Shown here: piece after piece, positions 22,469 through 34,903 of the stretch
How positions within the stretch are numbered: position 1 is the stretch's first letter
Layout of the letters: each line of letters begins with the position of its first letter
From: Datura wrightii
Lineage: Eukaryota > Streptophyta > Magnoliopsida > Solanales > Solanaceae
Length of the DNA: 64,000 bases
NCBI GenBank assembly: GCA_035772735.1
Contig: JASDFA010000001.1
Location: forward strand, 53,707,001-53,771,000
Direction of reading: 5' to 3'
Notes under the pieces: generated by a model
What the model was told of the DNA's origin: nothing
Database searches by the model: none
What the model saw: the letters and a program-made list of their open reading frames with translations, nothing else
Position numbers and translations under genes: made by a program

Positions 22469-23750
22469 ATGGCACCGAAAGGTAGCAAAGGAATGGAGAT
22501 TGATGTAGTAGTCAAAGGTCTAAAGAGGCTCCGAAAAGGTACAAAGGGAGCTAGTTCATCAGCAACCAAGGCTGGCCCTGCTAGAAGATTTGGAGCACAG
22601 GCTGTAGAGCCTCATGGGCTTACCTAGTTCAACACACAGAAGGAGGCTAAGTATGCTCCTAAAAATTGGATCGATGAGGTTGGCTTGGTGCTAGAGTTCC
22701 CCACTATTAGAGACAAGCTTCGTGAGTTAGGAGTTGGATACATCTTTACTGAGCCAGAGGAGTGCAATCTCACCTTGGTGAGGGAGTTCAACGCAAATTG
22801 GGATGCATCATTTGGAGAAAGCACCAAAGTGAAGATAAGGTGTCAGGTGGTGTGGTTCACTTATAAGAGGTTCAATGCTTTACTTCGCACACCTGCAGTA
22901 GACCCTTTAGAGTACTTTATCTTACTTGAAAGGCCTCCTTACCGTGACATCCATCACACTCTATGTGGTGAGCACTCATCCACCCAATGGGTAAGGGACC
23001 ACAAGTGCACTTACTCCACACTTGCCTTCTGCTACTTAAATAAGAAGGCAAAAGTTTGGGTGAAGATAGTTTGTGTCCTATTTCTTTCGGGGACTCACAA
23101 GACAAAAATCACTAGAGAGCGGGTTGTGCTTGTGTACATGCTTATGAAGGGGATACCAAATAACTTTGGTGTGGTGCTCTGGGACAATATAAGGAGATCA
23201 AGAGACAAATGAAGGCGGAAATATTATTTTGGCAATCTCTTGACCCAGTATTTGCGAGAGGTAGGCATTGAGGAGGAAGAGGTAGATCTTCACCTACCTC
23301 TAACAAGGCACCTGACAGGGAAGATGATTTATGTTACAAAGGTAAATGAAACCATACATTCCATAACTCAAATCCTCACTATTGCTGATTGTTAGGCTCA
23401 TGATGAAAGCTGGCAAGGTCGTATATTTAGGATGCTTGACTTGCAGTTGAGGATAGAAGGCCGACCTGCCACAACCGAGGAGATGGCAGCCCTTGAGGAT
23501 AGGTACCTACTCACAGAGAGTGTTATGCAGATGTGTAGCATAGGACCTACCTTTGAGGAGCCGATTGATGATGATGCGGCCACGGTGCTCACTGATGGTG
23601 TCGATGATCTAGATAATGATGATTAGTATGATACTACTATGGGTGCCATGCAGATTAATGGCGATGATGATGAGGATGAAGATCAAGATTACAATCTTGA
23701 TGATGTGATGAGGATGAAGGTCAGGATTACAATGTTGATGATGATGCTTA
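22469..23750 (+). pseudogene. Ath1 ORF3, 'putative plant transposon protein'-like, broken by stops
   Basis: From the ATG at 22469 one frame runs more than 1150 bases without a frameshift. It is interrupted by TAG (22625), TGA (23210), TAG (about 23392) and TAG (23624). It matches Ath5 ORF3 along its length: basic start (MAPKGSKGMEIDV, KRLRKGTKG), GVGYIFTEPEECNLTLVREF, NANWD, PYRDIHHTLCG, LVYMLMKG, LDLQLRIEGRPATTEEM and an acidic Asp/Glu-rich end. It sits between protease and tail, exactly as in Ath5. The family resemblance to the plant transposon-associated domain is from memory. Its role is unknown. Confidence 0.75.
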
Positions 23751-25648
23751 GCATCTTAGGAAGTTCCTTTCACCCTACTTTTTGATATGATTGTGTGTGC
23801 ACTAAGGACAGTGCACTATTTAAGTGTGGGGTGGAGGAAAGATTCTTGTTTGCTATTTGATTGCTATATTTGTAGTAGGCCATAACATAGTGACTCCTTG
23901 TAGTAGTAGATGATTTGTTAGGTCTTGGTTAGTAATAGCTAGTATGATGCTGATGACTTGTCATGCCTTGGTATATTGGATACTCTGGTTGTCTTTAGTA
24001 GTTGAGAGTGTTAGCTTTTAGTTTAATATTTTTTGTTTTTGTTAGTTAAATTTTAGAGTCTGAATTTTGTTGGTCAAAGGTGAGTATGTCTATTGTGCTT
24101 TGTTTGAAAAATGTTTGAATTTGGCATACCTCACCCAATATTCATTTTGTCTTATGGTCTCGGTTCTTTTCAAAAGAGGAGTCCTTTGAACTTGGTAAAT
24201 TTTTTCATTTTCTTAGGGGTCATTGTCGTTGTAGAGTAGTTAATTCCCTATGATAGATGGATGACGACCTTCTTAAAGGAATTTCATCACATTTTTTATT
24301 TTTAAGGATAGAATCATAGATTATTCACTTGTGTGCTTGTTGGCATTCTACTTAGCTGCTATGCTAGAGTTAATAAAGTGGTTATCTTGAGTGCATAAGT
24401 GAGGAATCCATGAGAGACATACATATCTCTTTAATTTGACTCGAAATGATTATTAGGGCTTAATAATGAAAAATGTCATTCAATAAGACTATGTGATTAT
24501 GTAGCTGTAGAAAGCCAAATAGATTCTTGTTTGCCATGAGAGTTGAGTTAAATTGTCTTGTATATACATATTGTAGCTTCTAGAACTTGCCTGAGTTTAT
24601 GTAAAATAACTAATTGTTAGGGAGTTAGGATATGATCAAGACATTTCATTGAAAAATCCAAGTTGTTCCCATGTTTGATTTACCTTCCTGTACATTCTCC
24701 CTAGTTAACCCCATTTGAGCCATAAACCTTATTCTTTCTTAGCCATGAAAGTAGCTTAATCCCTTTCTTTTTTATGCCTAAAACTTGTTAATCCAAAGTA
24801 GTGTTAGGCACTTTGAGACTTGAAAGTCCAACAAAGTATAATGTAAAGGGAAAGAGAAAAAAAATTGTGGCAAGAGAAGAAAAATAGGAAGAAGGGGTGC
24901 CCACAAAATTGTATTGTTAGTTGTTTCTAGGACAATGAAAAATAGATCTTTAATTGCAAAATTTCTTATTTATTCTATAAGCAGAGACTAGCAGTTAAGT
25001 AGTGAAAAAGGGGCATGAGAAGAAAAGAAAAAAAAAGGGTGAGTTAGTGAAGGGTGAACAAAAAAGTAAAAAGGTGGTCGACTCGAAAAGTGAAAGATTT
25101 CTTAAAAGTTCTTAGGGCGGTAGTCACGATAAAAGAAATATCATTCCTACCCATTCCGTAGCTGACATTACAACCAAGAAAAGACCTTGTGATTTGAATC
25201 TCTTGAAACAACCAATAGTCTAAATGTAAATGAAAGGCAAGCTTATGGTATGCAACATATGTGCATTACATCATTTGTTAGCGTGAGAGTGCCTTGATTT
25301 CTATGTTTCATGTGTTTGCATTGATAATCTGAGAGAAGAACATCACTAAAAGTGAGGGGCACAAGATGTCTAAGTCAGTGTACTATTTGTTGTATATTTC
25401 ATACTTAATCATGTTGGCCCTATATTTTGAAAAGATGAGTCAATTATATAGGTTGTGTAGTCTTGAGTGTGAAACCTTTACATGTGCTTGATGAGAATTG
25501 TTTTATGTTGATGAACCACTTGTTCAATGCTCTATGCTAGTTGGTTGAGTGTGAATTGTTAGAGGTACAAGGTGTGATGGTAAAAGATGAGTTTAGGTAT
25601 GGAGTTTAGGATTGTTCAAGGACGAACAATGATTTAAGTGTGAGATGG
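23751..25648 (+). other. Ath1 3' untranslated tail
   Basis: Non-coding. AAGTGTGGGG occurs at 23822 and a near copy at 25635 beside the LTR. 'gatggatgacgaccttctt' (about 24257) and 'gttcaaggacgaacaatg' (about 25613-25631) match the tails of Ath3, Ath4 and Ath5. Confidence 0.75.
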
Positions 25649-27245
25649 TGATGTTGGGCATAATTCTATGCCCATTTGTCTTATTTTTGCCCATCTTTTA
25701 CCTTATATTGAGTTCATAATCCTTAAGAAATGCATAAATTCATATGTTTGTGTGTTTTATGCTAAAAAATGATTTGAGGTGTTTTTAGAAGGAAACCAAG
25801 GAAAAAAACCCAAATTGAACCAAGGTTGAAGCTTTGAGAAACTGAGAATAAGGTTTGGGGGCTATGGCTGGCGCCCAGCGCCCGGTCCTCAACTTCATGA
25901 GATAATTCCATAATTTCTGGGGCTATGGCTGGTGCCCCACGCCAAGCCCTTAACTTCAGAGGATGTTCATTCAACACCTTGGCGAAATCGTGGGCGTGGA
26001 TCCATAGAGCTTCCCGGACTTAGAGAAACTTCCTAAAATTCTAGTGAGACAGAGGAAGTCGTGCGGCAGAGAAGTCCTAATGTTCAAAAATTTGACTAAC
26101 ATTCTGGTGCTATGGTGAAAGTGGTGTGCTAGAGGTGTTAGAAGTGTAGAAAATTGGTTAAGTCCTTGGTGAGATGGATGGGGCGGTGCACTAGGCCTAT
26201 CCCGATGTTGAAGTTGTTGGAAATTTAACTAACTCTATGGAGAGATAGGTGGGGTGGCGCGCCTGACCTATTCCAGGCTGAAATTGCTGATTTTAAAGCT
26301 AAATGTTGGAGGGAAGAAGAGTCATTTGGAGTCTCAACTATAAATATACCCTTTAGGGCATTTTCTAGAAATCTTTGGATCATTTTTTATATTCCGTATT
26401 TCATTTGTGGAGGCTTTTAAGCCGTTTGGAAGGAAGAAAAAGTTCTACACTAGGTTTCTTCTCTTCTTTACTACTTTATTTTGAATGATGATGATTAAGT
26501 ATTCATTTTTCCACTTGTCTATGAATGGTTAAACTCATACTTTAGGGTTTCAGCCATGGTGGACGGTTGATTGTTTGAAAGACTGATTTAATCTAGGTTC
26601 GACTCTTCTTTAATGGTTATTTGTATTTACTTGTTTTAACTGCTTATTTATGAGATTGATCACCTTATAAGAAATTTTTTTTGCTTTTGATTGGACTTGG
26701 GAAAAGGAATCGAAAGGGTTAAAGGTAAATACATAACAGAAATTCAAAGACCCTCGAACCCATTAGTGAAAGGATAGAAGTTGTTGATGATAGGGATATA
26801 CTCTTCAACCCTATTTAGTCGAAATACAAGTATGCATAATCGTCAATTCATGTTTCTCCTGCGACCATAGGGATATAGGCATTAGGGTTCATGAAATAGT
26901 TCTTGGATGCTAGGGATAGTGGTAAGGAATGGGATAGTAACTTGCAACTAGAAACCATAGGAAGAATTGTTCTAGTGTAATCACGTCTTGAAACCTGATC
27001 TTGAATCCAAACAAGTGCCATTTCCCTAGATTTTCATCATCATTGAAGTAAAACCAAGCTTGTAACCGCTTTAGTTAACTTTGCATTTAAACCATTCCCC
27101 ATTTCAACTATTTTGTTAGAATAGCAAAATAAAGTAATAACCTTATAACGATTGAACTGACAAGTCTTTGTAGGTACGATAATCGAGGCTTCTAGTCCAT
27201 ATTACTTGATGACTATATGCGCTTGCGTGCGCTTGGGCGACATCA
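25649..27245 (+). repeat. Ath1 3' LTR
   Basis: The LTR is 1597 bp, from TGATGTTGGGC to GACATCA. Its tip is a hairpin, TGGGCA-TAATTCTA-TGCCCA (25654-25673). GC-rich motifs (about 25865-25945 and 26180-26265) precede the TATA box TATAAATA at 26340. The next five bases, ATTGT, should be the target duplication; the other copy is outside the window. Confidence 0.85.
26340..26347 (+). promoter_or_regulatory. Ath1 LTR TATA box
   Basis: TATAAATA at the expected position within U3. Confidence 0.55.
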
Positions 27246-28638
27246 ATTGTTATTGTTCGTTTGTATTTTCTGAACATGATTACTAAATTGTTTGAGCATT
27301 TAAGTTAAGGGAGTAAGATAAGGCCTCTCAAGGGTCAAATGACTGACTGAGTGGTAAAACACTAAGATGTGTGAATGAAAGTGGATAATATGAATGTCCT
27401 GAGATGAATGGCTCGTGCCCGAGGTGAGCATCCGGGCAAGCAATGCTGGTCGAGTGGCTCGTGTCTAAGGGGAGCATGCGAACAAGCATATGAGTGGGTG
27501 CGGGTACCACGCTGGTACAATATATGAATTTCTAGGATCCCCTACATGTCATGACTGAAAGGATGGAAATAAAAGCCTCTAGCATATGTGTTCATCAATG
27601 TTTAGTGTTGGAGTGTTCATGGTGATGTGACGGAGGCGTGTACCTGGCATATCACCATTCCTTGTATTATTTGATTGCGTGTAAGCAATAGATCGGTCTG
27701 AGAATGTAAGAATTGGAATGAGCCAATCTTATTTCATGTATTTTGTGCATTCGACTTGTTGAAATCTTTATAATGATTATGCGAAGTAAATTGTGGAGTG
27801 TGATGAGTTGTGAAATTAATTTTGAATGGTTCATTATATATTCCTTGGGGGTGTGATACGTTGAAATTTTAATGGCAATTATCATTATCTTGGATCAACA
27901 TGGTGAATAGACTATTCAAAAGAGTTAAGAGAATGGTGGGTGTGCAGCTAAGTTGAGCTACTGCGAAGGTCGTACCGCTGTAGCAGAACATATTTTGCTA
28001 TAGCAAGGATGTGGCAACGGTTAAGTGACCACTACAGTGAGGCCCAATCCAGTGAGCAGGCAGGCGAGCACCCTATGCATATTAAATTTCTTAATGAGTA
28101 CTAATTACTGAAATTGTGTCTTGAGGCAATTGCATATTGTTGTTTCATATATACATCTTATTTATTTAAGGTCTGCCGATGATGCCTACCAGTACTGTGT
28201 TTTATGCTGACGCTACTCCTGTACTTCTTTTTTGAGTGCAGAATTCAATCCTGTAAGCTCATCTTTCCCTCATCTCTAAAGTAGCAATGGATTTATAAAA
28301 AGCTGAACAGCTCAAAATGTTCTGATCGACTCTCATATAGCTTATGTCTCTAGTTCGGACACTAATTGTTTTCTTGCCATTTTATTTTTCTTTTATATTA
28401 CTCTTAGACAATGTTAGGTAGATGTCCTCGTGAACAATGACTATTAGGTTTTGGGAGCATTTTAAGTAGTGGGTTGTTATTATTTTCCTCTTATTTAGTG
28501 ATGTTACCATTATTTATATTCATAATGTGATTTATTCCTACTAGTTATGGACAGTATTGGGGGTTTTAGTAAGGAATCGTTGGTTTACCCACTGAGGGGT
28601 TAGTATGGGTTCTAGTCATGACTGCTTGAGTCGTGACA
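27246..28638 (+). repeat. Ch1, Tekay/Del-like LTR, right part
   Basis: Non-coding sequence ending in GTCGTGACA, the typical end of Tekay/Del-type LTRs (Tek1, Tek2 and Tek3 all have TGTCAYGAC on the opposite strand). It stops exactly where LINE sequence begins, and the next bases, ACACT, could be its target duplication. The left edge is the Ath1 LTR, so Ath1 probably inserted into Ch1. I see no gene in it. Confidence 0.5.
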
Positions 28639-29935
28639 ACACTTCACTTGGTCGAGATCCCGAGCCCTCCTCTCTCTCACCTTGGCTAACCTGTACAACT
28701 TCTTATCCCTACCTTTCCTCTAAGTCTATATGCAGGTGTTAAAAAGCTATTGTTTTTGCTGTTATAACTGCTAACTTTGCGTCTTTCCTCATTATCTTAT
28801 AATTTTCCTGATTTGTTCTCTTTTCCTCCTCGGCCTTACTTTCCACCAAGTTCACGTACGCCACCTTCTTTGCCTTCACCTTTTCTTGGACTTCTCCATT
28901 CCACCACCAGTCCCCTCCATACCCACTAAAATGGCCTCTCATAACTCCCTACACCTCTCCAGTTGCTTCCCTAATACCACTAGAAGTCATATCCCACATA
29001 ATGTCCGCATTGCCACTACTCTCTCAAGCCTCAATAGCTAGAAACTTCTCCCCTATCTCCGTGGCACTAACCCTATTCAATCTACCTCAGTTGATTCTTA
29101 GTCAGTCATCCATAACCTTCTTGCTCTTCTTCCTCTTGATCTCTGAATCCATCACCAAAAGCTTATGTTGGGTCATAAGATTCTCTCTTGGGATAACATT
29201 ACAGTATTTATAAAGGCCTTTATCATCCTTCCTAAGGAGCCAATAATCTATTTGAGTCTTAACTACCGAACTACGAAAGGTTATCAAGTGCTCCTCCTTC
29301 TTTGTAAACCTCGAGTTGGCTATCACCATCCAAAAAGCCCTAGCGAACTCCAATAGTGAGCCTCCTCCTTCATTCTTATCCTCAAAACCAAATGCTCCAT
29401 TCACATCGTCATAACGACTCGAAGCATGTCCGATGTGTCCATTGAAGTATCCTCCTAATAAAAGCTTCTCTTCATGTGGTACACCTCTCAGCACCTCATC
29501 TAAAACCTCCCAAAAGTGTTTCTTAACCTCCTCATTCAAACCCGCTTGTGGTGCATAAACGCTAATAATGTTCAAAGTGAATCTTTCAACAACTAGCTTA
29601 ATCATCATCATCCTGTCATTAACTCTTACTAACCTCCACCACTTGTTCCCTTAGCTAACTATCTACTAGGATTCCTTCTCTATTTCTATCTGTTGTACCT
29701 CCAGAGTACCACAACTTATACCCATCCACATTCCTCACCTTAGTTCCTACCCATTTGATTTCCTGAACACAAGCTATATTAATCTTCCTCTTCTTGAGAA
29801 TCTTCACTAGATCTATGGACTTTCCTCTAAATGTCCCTGTGTTCCAAGACCCAATTCCTATCTTGGAAGTTCTCTCAATCCACGTCGCACACCTATCACG
29901 CACCCCTTCCCAGATTGAGCATATGGCCTAGTCTA
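28639..29935 (-). pseudogene. LINE (RTE-like) endonuclease fragment
   Basis: The minus strand encodes an apurinic-type endonuclease of a non-LTR retrotransposon. From its start it reads GSWNTGTFRGKSIDLV (catalytic Asn), INIACVQEIKWVG (catalytic Glu), NIISVYAPQAG, GGYFNGHIG, KTQIDYWLLRK, and a linker up to KKLYRLAKVRERRARDLDQVKC. The usual GDFN Asp is Tyr, so the enzyme is dead. There are several frame breaks. The reverse transcriptase that should follow is missing because the sequence is cut at 28639 by Ch1. The rest is expected left of the window. RTE membership is from memory of similar plant proteins. Confidence 0.82.
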
Positions 29936-30192
29936 CCATTATTCGCCAGTGCCACTAAAGCAAATAAAACTAGCCACAGGTTACGTTGACAAGTTATTCA
30001 CCAAAGAGGAGCAAGTTCATAGATGATGTCAAAATATTTTTCTACCCGAAACTGTTAAGAAGAAGATGAAGGACCCTCAACACAGAATTATATTCTTTCG
30101 GAAATTTTCTTGGAAGTGGGTCTATAAAGATCTTGAAGTAATTTTGAAAATGAATTCTCTAGAACTCAATTCACTCCATTTTGTTAATTATA
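29936..30192. other. Unassigned non-coding sequence
   Basis: I see no coding or structural signal. It includes a gypsy-like 'aagaagatgaaggaccctc' but nothing assignable. Confidence 0.4.
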
Positions 30193-30221
30193 CTAGTTTC
30201 TGACATGTGCTTTGCACATGT
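30193..30221 (-). mobile_element. Candidate Helitron 3' terminus
   Basis: On the minus strand an 8-bp-stem hairpin (ACATGTGC-AAA-GCACATGT) is followed six bases later by CTAG and then T. That is the classic Helitron end (hairpin, CTRR, insertion before T). No 5' TC end or Rep/helicase is identified, so this is a candidate only. Confidence 0.35.
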
Positions 30222-30224
30222 ATA

Positions 30225-30420
30225 CCTGCTCAGACTGCCTATCGGTCTGAGGGTGAAATGTTGTGCTCAAGTCCAGCCTAGCACCCAGCTCAACCTGTGA
30301 GGTTCTTCAAAACTTTAAAGTAAACTGCATACCTCTATTTGATATGATTAAAATTGGCACCCTATGCAACCGAACCACTTCTCAGATGTATAGCTTGGCT
30401 AAATTTTCCTTCTTTGTTGG
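30225..30420 (-). pseudogene. Ty3/gypsy integrase fragment
   Basis: The minus strand matches the integrase core seen in Tek2 at 46160-46340 (the ...HPQTDGQ... region and upstream). About 200 bases remain, with changes. It abuts the Helitron-like hairpin, so it may be a captured fragment. Confidence 0.6.
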
Positions 30421-31152
30421 ACTAAAGTATTTTAAAATTATAATTTTATTTTTCTGCGTGAAGCTTTGTATATTAATTTCAAAAATCTTTCGGCTGAAAA
30501 AAAGTGTGTAAAAAATTTGGAATTATTCAAGTGAATTTGGTTGTTGAATTGAAGAAAAAAATTTACGAGCAAATATTTTTATTACTAGGTGTTGAATTCT
30601 GAATTTTAGATATATATTTTTTCGAAAACGAAAAGTAATAGCTACTAAAATATATCTTCTTTTATACTCTTAGTAGAATTCGTTCCTTAATCTTATTAAT
30701 TCTTTTGTATTTTTTGTCCTTCAAATAATTGTTGAAAGTGGAGACCTTAGACATTTAAAATAGTATTTTAGTTTGTATATTCTCATATCTTAGATTTTCA
30801 GTTGAATTCTATTTGACATTCATGTCGTTATTATTCTTTTTCAATTCCTAATCTTTCCTCTAACTAATGAAAATTCACTAAGAATTGAATCTCGCTATAA
30901 GTTTTATGTGCGTTTGATGTTATATATTGATGTATTAAATATATGAAGTAAACACTTTAAAAGATTGTATTTGTTACTTTAGCAAGACATTTTTTCTTTT
31001 CTACATATCATATGTGTGTCATGCTGCTGAATTGATCAAAGTATTATATAAAATTTCTATTGATTTGTGAATATATAAACATCGTACTTAATTACCTAAC
31101 TATATTTAGTTCTGTAACTTGACAAGTTCTAAATTGTATTTAACAATCAAGT

Positions 31153-31210
<58 letters not shown>

Positions 31211-31601
31211 ATGATAATTGAATTAAATAATGATAAGTAAGTAAGGGATTCAAGAAAATTATTTTGAACATAATATATATTCTTTACTAGACTTATAAAA
31301 ATAAAATTTACATTTAAAACTAGAAAGTAAAGAAATATATATATAACAATGGCTAGAAACTGCTTAAGGTTTTCACTACATTAATAATCTAATAATTTTC
31401 TACAATGGATGAAACAATTATTTATTACTGGCCATTACGTTTTCATTTGTTGGGCATGTGAAAAGATATGCAAACTTAATGTCTCATTAAAAGTGGGTAT
31501 GTGCACCAACTTCATCACATTTGTGGCCATTAACTACTTCTATGTTCTCTTGATTTTTTTTTTATTATTTAATTTTTATTATTCTTATACAATTATATGA
31601 G
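30421..31601. other. AT-rich intergenic sequence
   Basis: Low-complexity, AT-rich sequence. I see no coding signal apart from the neighbouring fragment. It includes the target of Ath5, whose duplication AATAT is at 31602-31606. Confidence 0.5.
31157..31207. repeat. (AT)n microsatellite
   Basis: About 25 uninterrupted AT units. Confidence 0.95.
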
Positions 31602-31606
31602 AATAT

Positions 31607-33036
31607 TGTTCGGTGGGTTGCTATATGGGTTAAAAATCGACACGCAAGTGTACGTGGTCAAACAAGTAATAAAGTGGCTAAGTAAGCCAAGTATCGAACC
31701 AAGGAGACTCTGGATAAGTAAAAATTGCTCAAGTATACTATATTCTATCTTACTTCTATATATGCTGACAACAACGTAACCAAAAGTTAAATAATTTTTG
31801 TTTATAAATTATATACTAAAACTATTAACAAATATCTACTTTGAATTGAAACTATGGATATGAGCATGCCAAGGTTAAGAACAAGTAATGAACTTGATTA
31901 TAATCATAATTCGGTTATTCTTCTCTTCTAGTTGCTAGCCAAGAACATTAGCCTAGAGATTAAAACTCTCGTATTTAATCTCACTTAAGAATCATAAACC
32001 ATTCGTCTACATTTCTGTGATCAAATGCAATTTATGACCTCGCAATACAATTCCGGTTCCTAAATTGACTAATACGGCTTTCAAGTATATTTCTATCAGG
32101 AAAGCACATCAAAACCCAATTTTCCCAAATCAAGTTAAGAACAATAACCTATTAATTCACAACTTTTCAATTTTGTGCTCTCTCGAGTGAAATCGGACTT
32201 TTTAGATGTACATTAATGTCGGCCACACACTAATGCAGTAGAAACAAGAATTAATAGAACAACATAGAAGAAGAAGATGAAAAACCATACAATTCAATAA
32301 TCAAAATTCATCACCATTGTTCATAACCTCAGCAAGGAAGAGAATTAGCCACTCATTTGTGGATTAATCATCCTAAAACAAGTGATAATCATACAAACAA
32401 TTGATTGAAAGAAGAAAGAAAGAGACAAAAACCCTTAGCTTTTTCGTCCCTCAACTGCCTGTAACCCACGTCCTTGCTCCACCAAGTCTGAATTAATTAA
32501 AAATAAGCCTAAGTGTTCTATTTATACTATTGCGAATTTTTTCCGGAATAACAAGCAACATGTCACGGAGGCCAACGCGGAGCACTGCCTCCGTGACACG
32601 GCATGGACGCGGACCCTCACTGGAAATCTGGGGTCCGGGAATAGAGCCTCAACGTGGCACGGCATGCAACGCGGTGGCTTGCCTCCGTGCCACGGAGCTG
32701 TCGCGAGGCTTCACTGGAAATTGACAAATTAATTACCCTCCAGGCAGTGTGCCTCCGCGATGGTGGCGTGGCACGGCTCCATCGCGGAGCCCCTTTACAT
32801 TGTGCAGTCCAATGTCTTTTTCATGCTGGCATCCAAGTCCAACTCCGATATTGTTCCAACATGCATTTTAGCTCGTCAAAATGATGTTTTACCTACAAAA
32901 CAATGCTAATCATGTTGATTAGTATAAATTCACATTTTATTACCAATTACATGAAAATGTATACACATTGCACACTAAACAAGGCGAGAATGATACGTTT
33001 GAGTATCACTTGGGCATATAAATCTGTCCAAGATCA
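31607..33036 (-). repeat. Ath5 3' LTR (left copy)
   Basis: 1430 bp. Read on the minus strand it starts TGATCTTGGACAG (tip hairpin weakened by mutation) and ends at CGAACA. TATAAATA is at 32519-32526 on the minus strand. Confidence 0.93.
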
Positions 33037-34903
33037 CTTACCCCACACTTAAATCCTTGTTCGTCCTCGAACAACACATACACAAGTCATGCAAATTACA
33101 TCCTAACCTTCGCCACTATGGTGCGGCAATTTACGCTACGGTCATACTGATCATTCAATATTGTAAATCATCAAGAAAACATGCATGGTCTTAACAATGC
33201 AATGACCTTTAATACATCAAGACTTCCTAGACATTAAGAATTGACCCTCGATATCGGCAAACTCATGCAAATCGGCTAATCAAGATATCCGACACGAAAA
33301 TCAATCTTTCATCAAGCATGTGCCCTCACAACTCAAGAGAATCTTCCCCTTTTTGTTCATGTGACACACAAACATTTAAGTAGGGGCATGTAAAAATTAA
33401 TTTCACTCTCTCTCCCAAAAGAATTCACATGCATCATGTCATGACCCATAGGCTTTCCCTTAGTGTATTACTCCACTAATATAAAGAAATGCAATGTAAG
33501 ATCACGTAGGACTTTAATGGGTTGTAATGGAAGCTATGGAACTAGTACATATTGGATTAGCCAATAATAGCCACTAGCATCATTAAGCGCCTTTTCAACA
33601 CATTCCCCTCAACTCATGACATTGTTTCTCTCTTTTCTTTTTTCATCATCCCATTCATGCTGGTTTACTTTCGTATGGCCCATTTCATCAAACACACTTG
33701 ACATGACACAAAGGTTTTTCATGCACCTTCATTATCATTTCATTATAACAAGTGCCTCTTCCACCTTTTTCTTTTCTTTCCTCACTCTGCTTTTCTTTTT
33801 CTTTCCACTATTCTCACTCTTTGACACTTTGGGAAATTTTTTTCTGTTCTTCTTAAGCGCTTAAGAGTTTTGTATAGACTTTACGGCTAATGAAAAAAAA
33901 GAATTAAGCTTAGTTTATACAATTTTGGACAAAAGAAAGAAATAATCGGCTAAAGGCTCAACGGGATGACTAGGGTATACAATCACATAAAAAGGTAGTG
34001 TATGACAAGAAAAAATTAGAAACTCTCGGTTAAAACAAAGAAATGCCTACATCCTTTCCAACACTACACCTCCTTCATTTCATTTTGTACACACACCAGG
34101 AAAGTTCTAGACACTTCACAATAGCATGGAATAACAACACCTCACTTCACACTTCATGCACATGCTCGATTCAAGATGCATTCTACAGCCCAGGTAACTC
34201 AACATATTTACAAAATTGCATGCTTTCAACCGAATCACTTTTACATTTTGAATATCCGTTACAACACGCAACCATAATTTCACAACCATATAGTAACTAC
34301 AGGTTCCGTGATGTAATCCACCAAAGAAAAAAAAACTGAAAACAAATTAAAATCACTACTCCTACCGACTACATTTCCCTTAAGACGGTTGTCATCCATT
34401 CATCATATGGAACGGTCACTAACTATGACGTCGGTTCAATGGGACTATTCTTGGTAAAAGAACTGAAAACAAACTCCGAGAAACCCAAAAATTAAAATCG
34501 AAAAATTTTGCAACACATCGATCATTTCGATGGAAAAATATTTACAAAGTATTTTAATATGTACAAAATATTTTCGCAAAATTTTAAAAATATCGATCAT
34601 TTCGATAGAGAAAAAAAACATAAGAAAGTATTTACAATTTTTTTTTCTACAGACTTAGCTGGCAAACCACAATATTTCACAACACACATCATCAATTACC
34701 ACAAATATATACAGATACAAACCAGTTTGTACTTCACAAACACAGCGCAACATAAACATACAAAACAAACAGAGGAAAGAACATACAAGCAAACCAGCCT
34801 AGCCCCAGCACCTAATTACTCCCCACCCCACACTTAAATCGAACACTGTCCCCAGTGTTCACAAAACTTAAAAATCACAAAATTGGGTGGTGGCACTCCC
34901 TGA
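33037..34903 (-). other. Ath5 3' untranslated tail and polypurine-like site
   Basis: Non-coding on the sense strand. AAGTGTGGGG (minus strand) lies at 33041-33050 beside the LTR and at 34826-34835 just after ORF3. The tail matches those of Ath3, Ath4 and Ath1, including 'gaatggatgacaaccgtctt' near 34380. The short plus-strand frames here are low-complexity shadows. Confidence 0.75.

Noticed and set aside
31157..31207. (AT)n tract as a regulatory or MITE structure
   Set aside because: It is a simple microsatellite in AT-rich DNA; no terminal repeats or target duplication flank it.
33616..33864. Plus-strand 82-codon hydrophobic frame
   Set aside because: It is a T/C-rich low-complexity tract opposite the untranslated tail of Ath5, with counterparts in the Ath4 and Ath3 tails that are not open.
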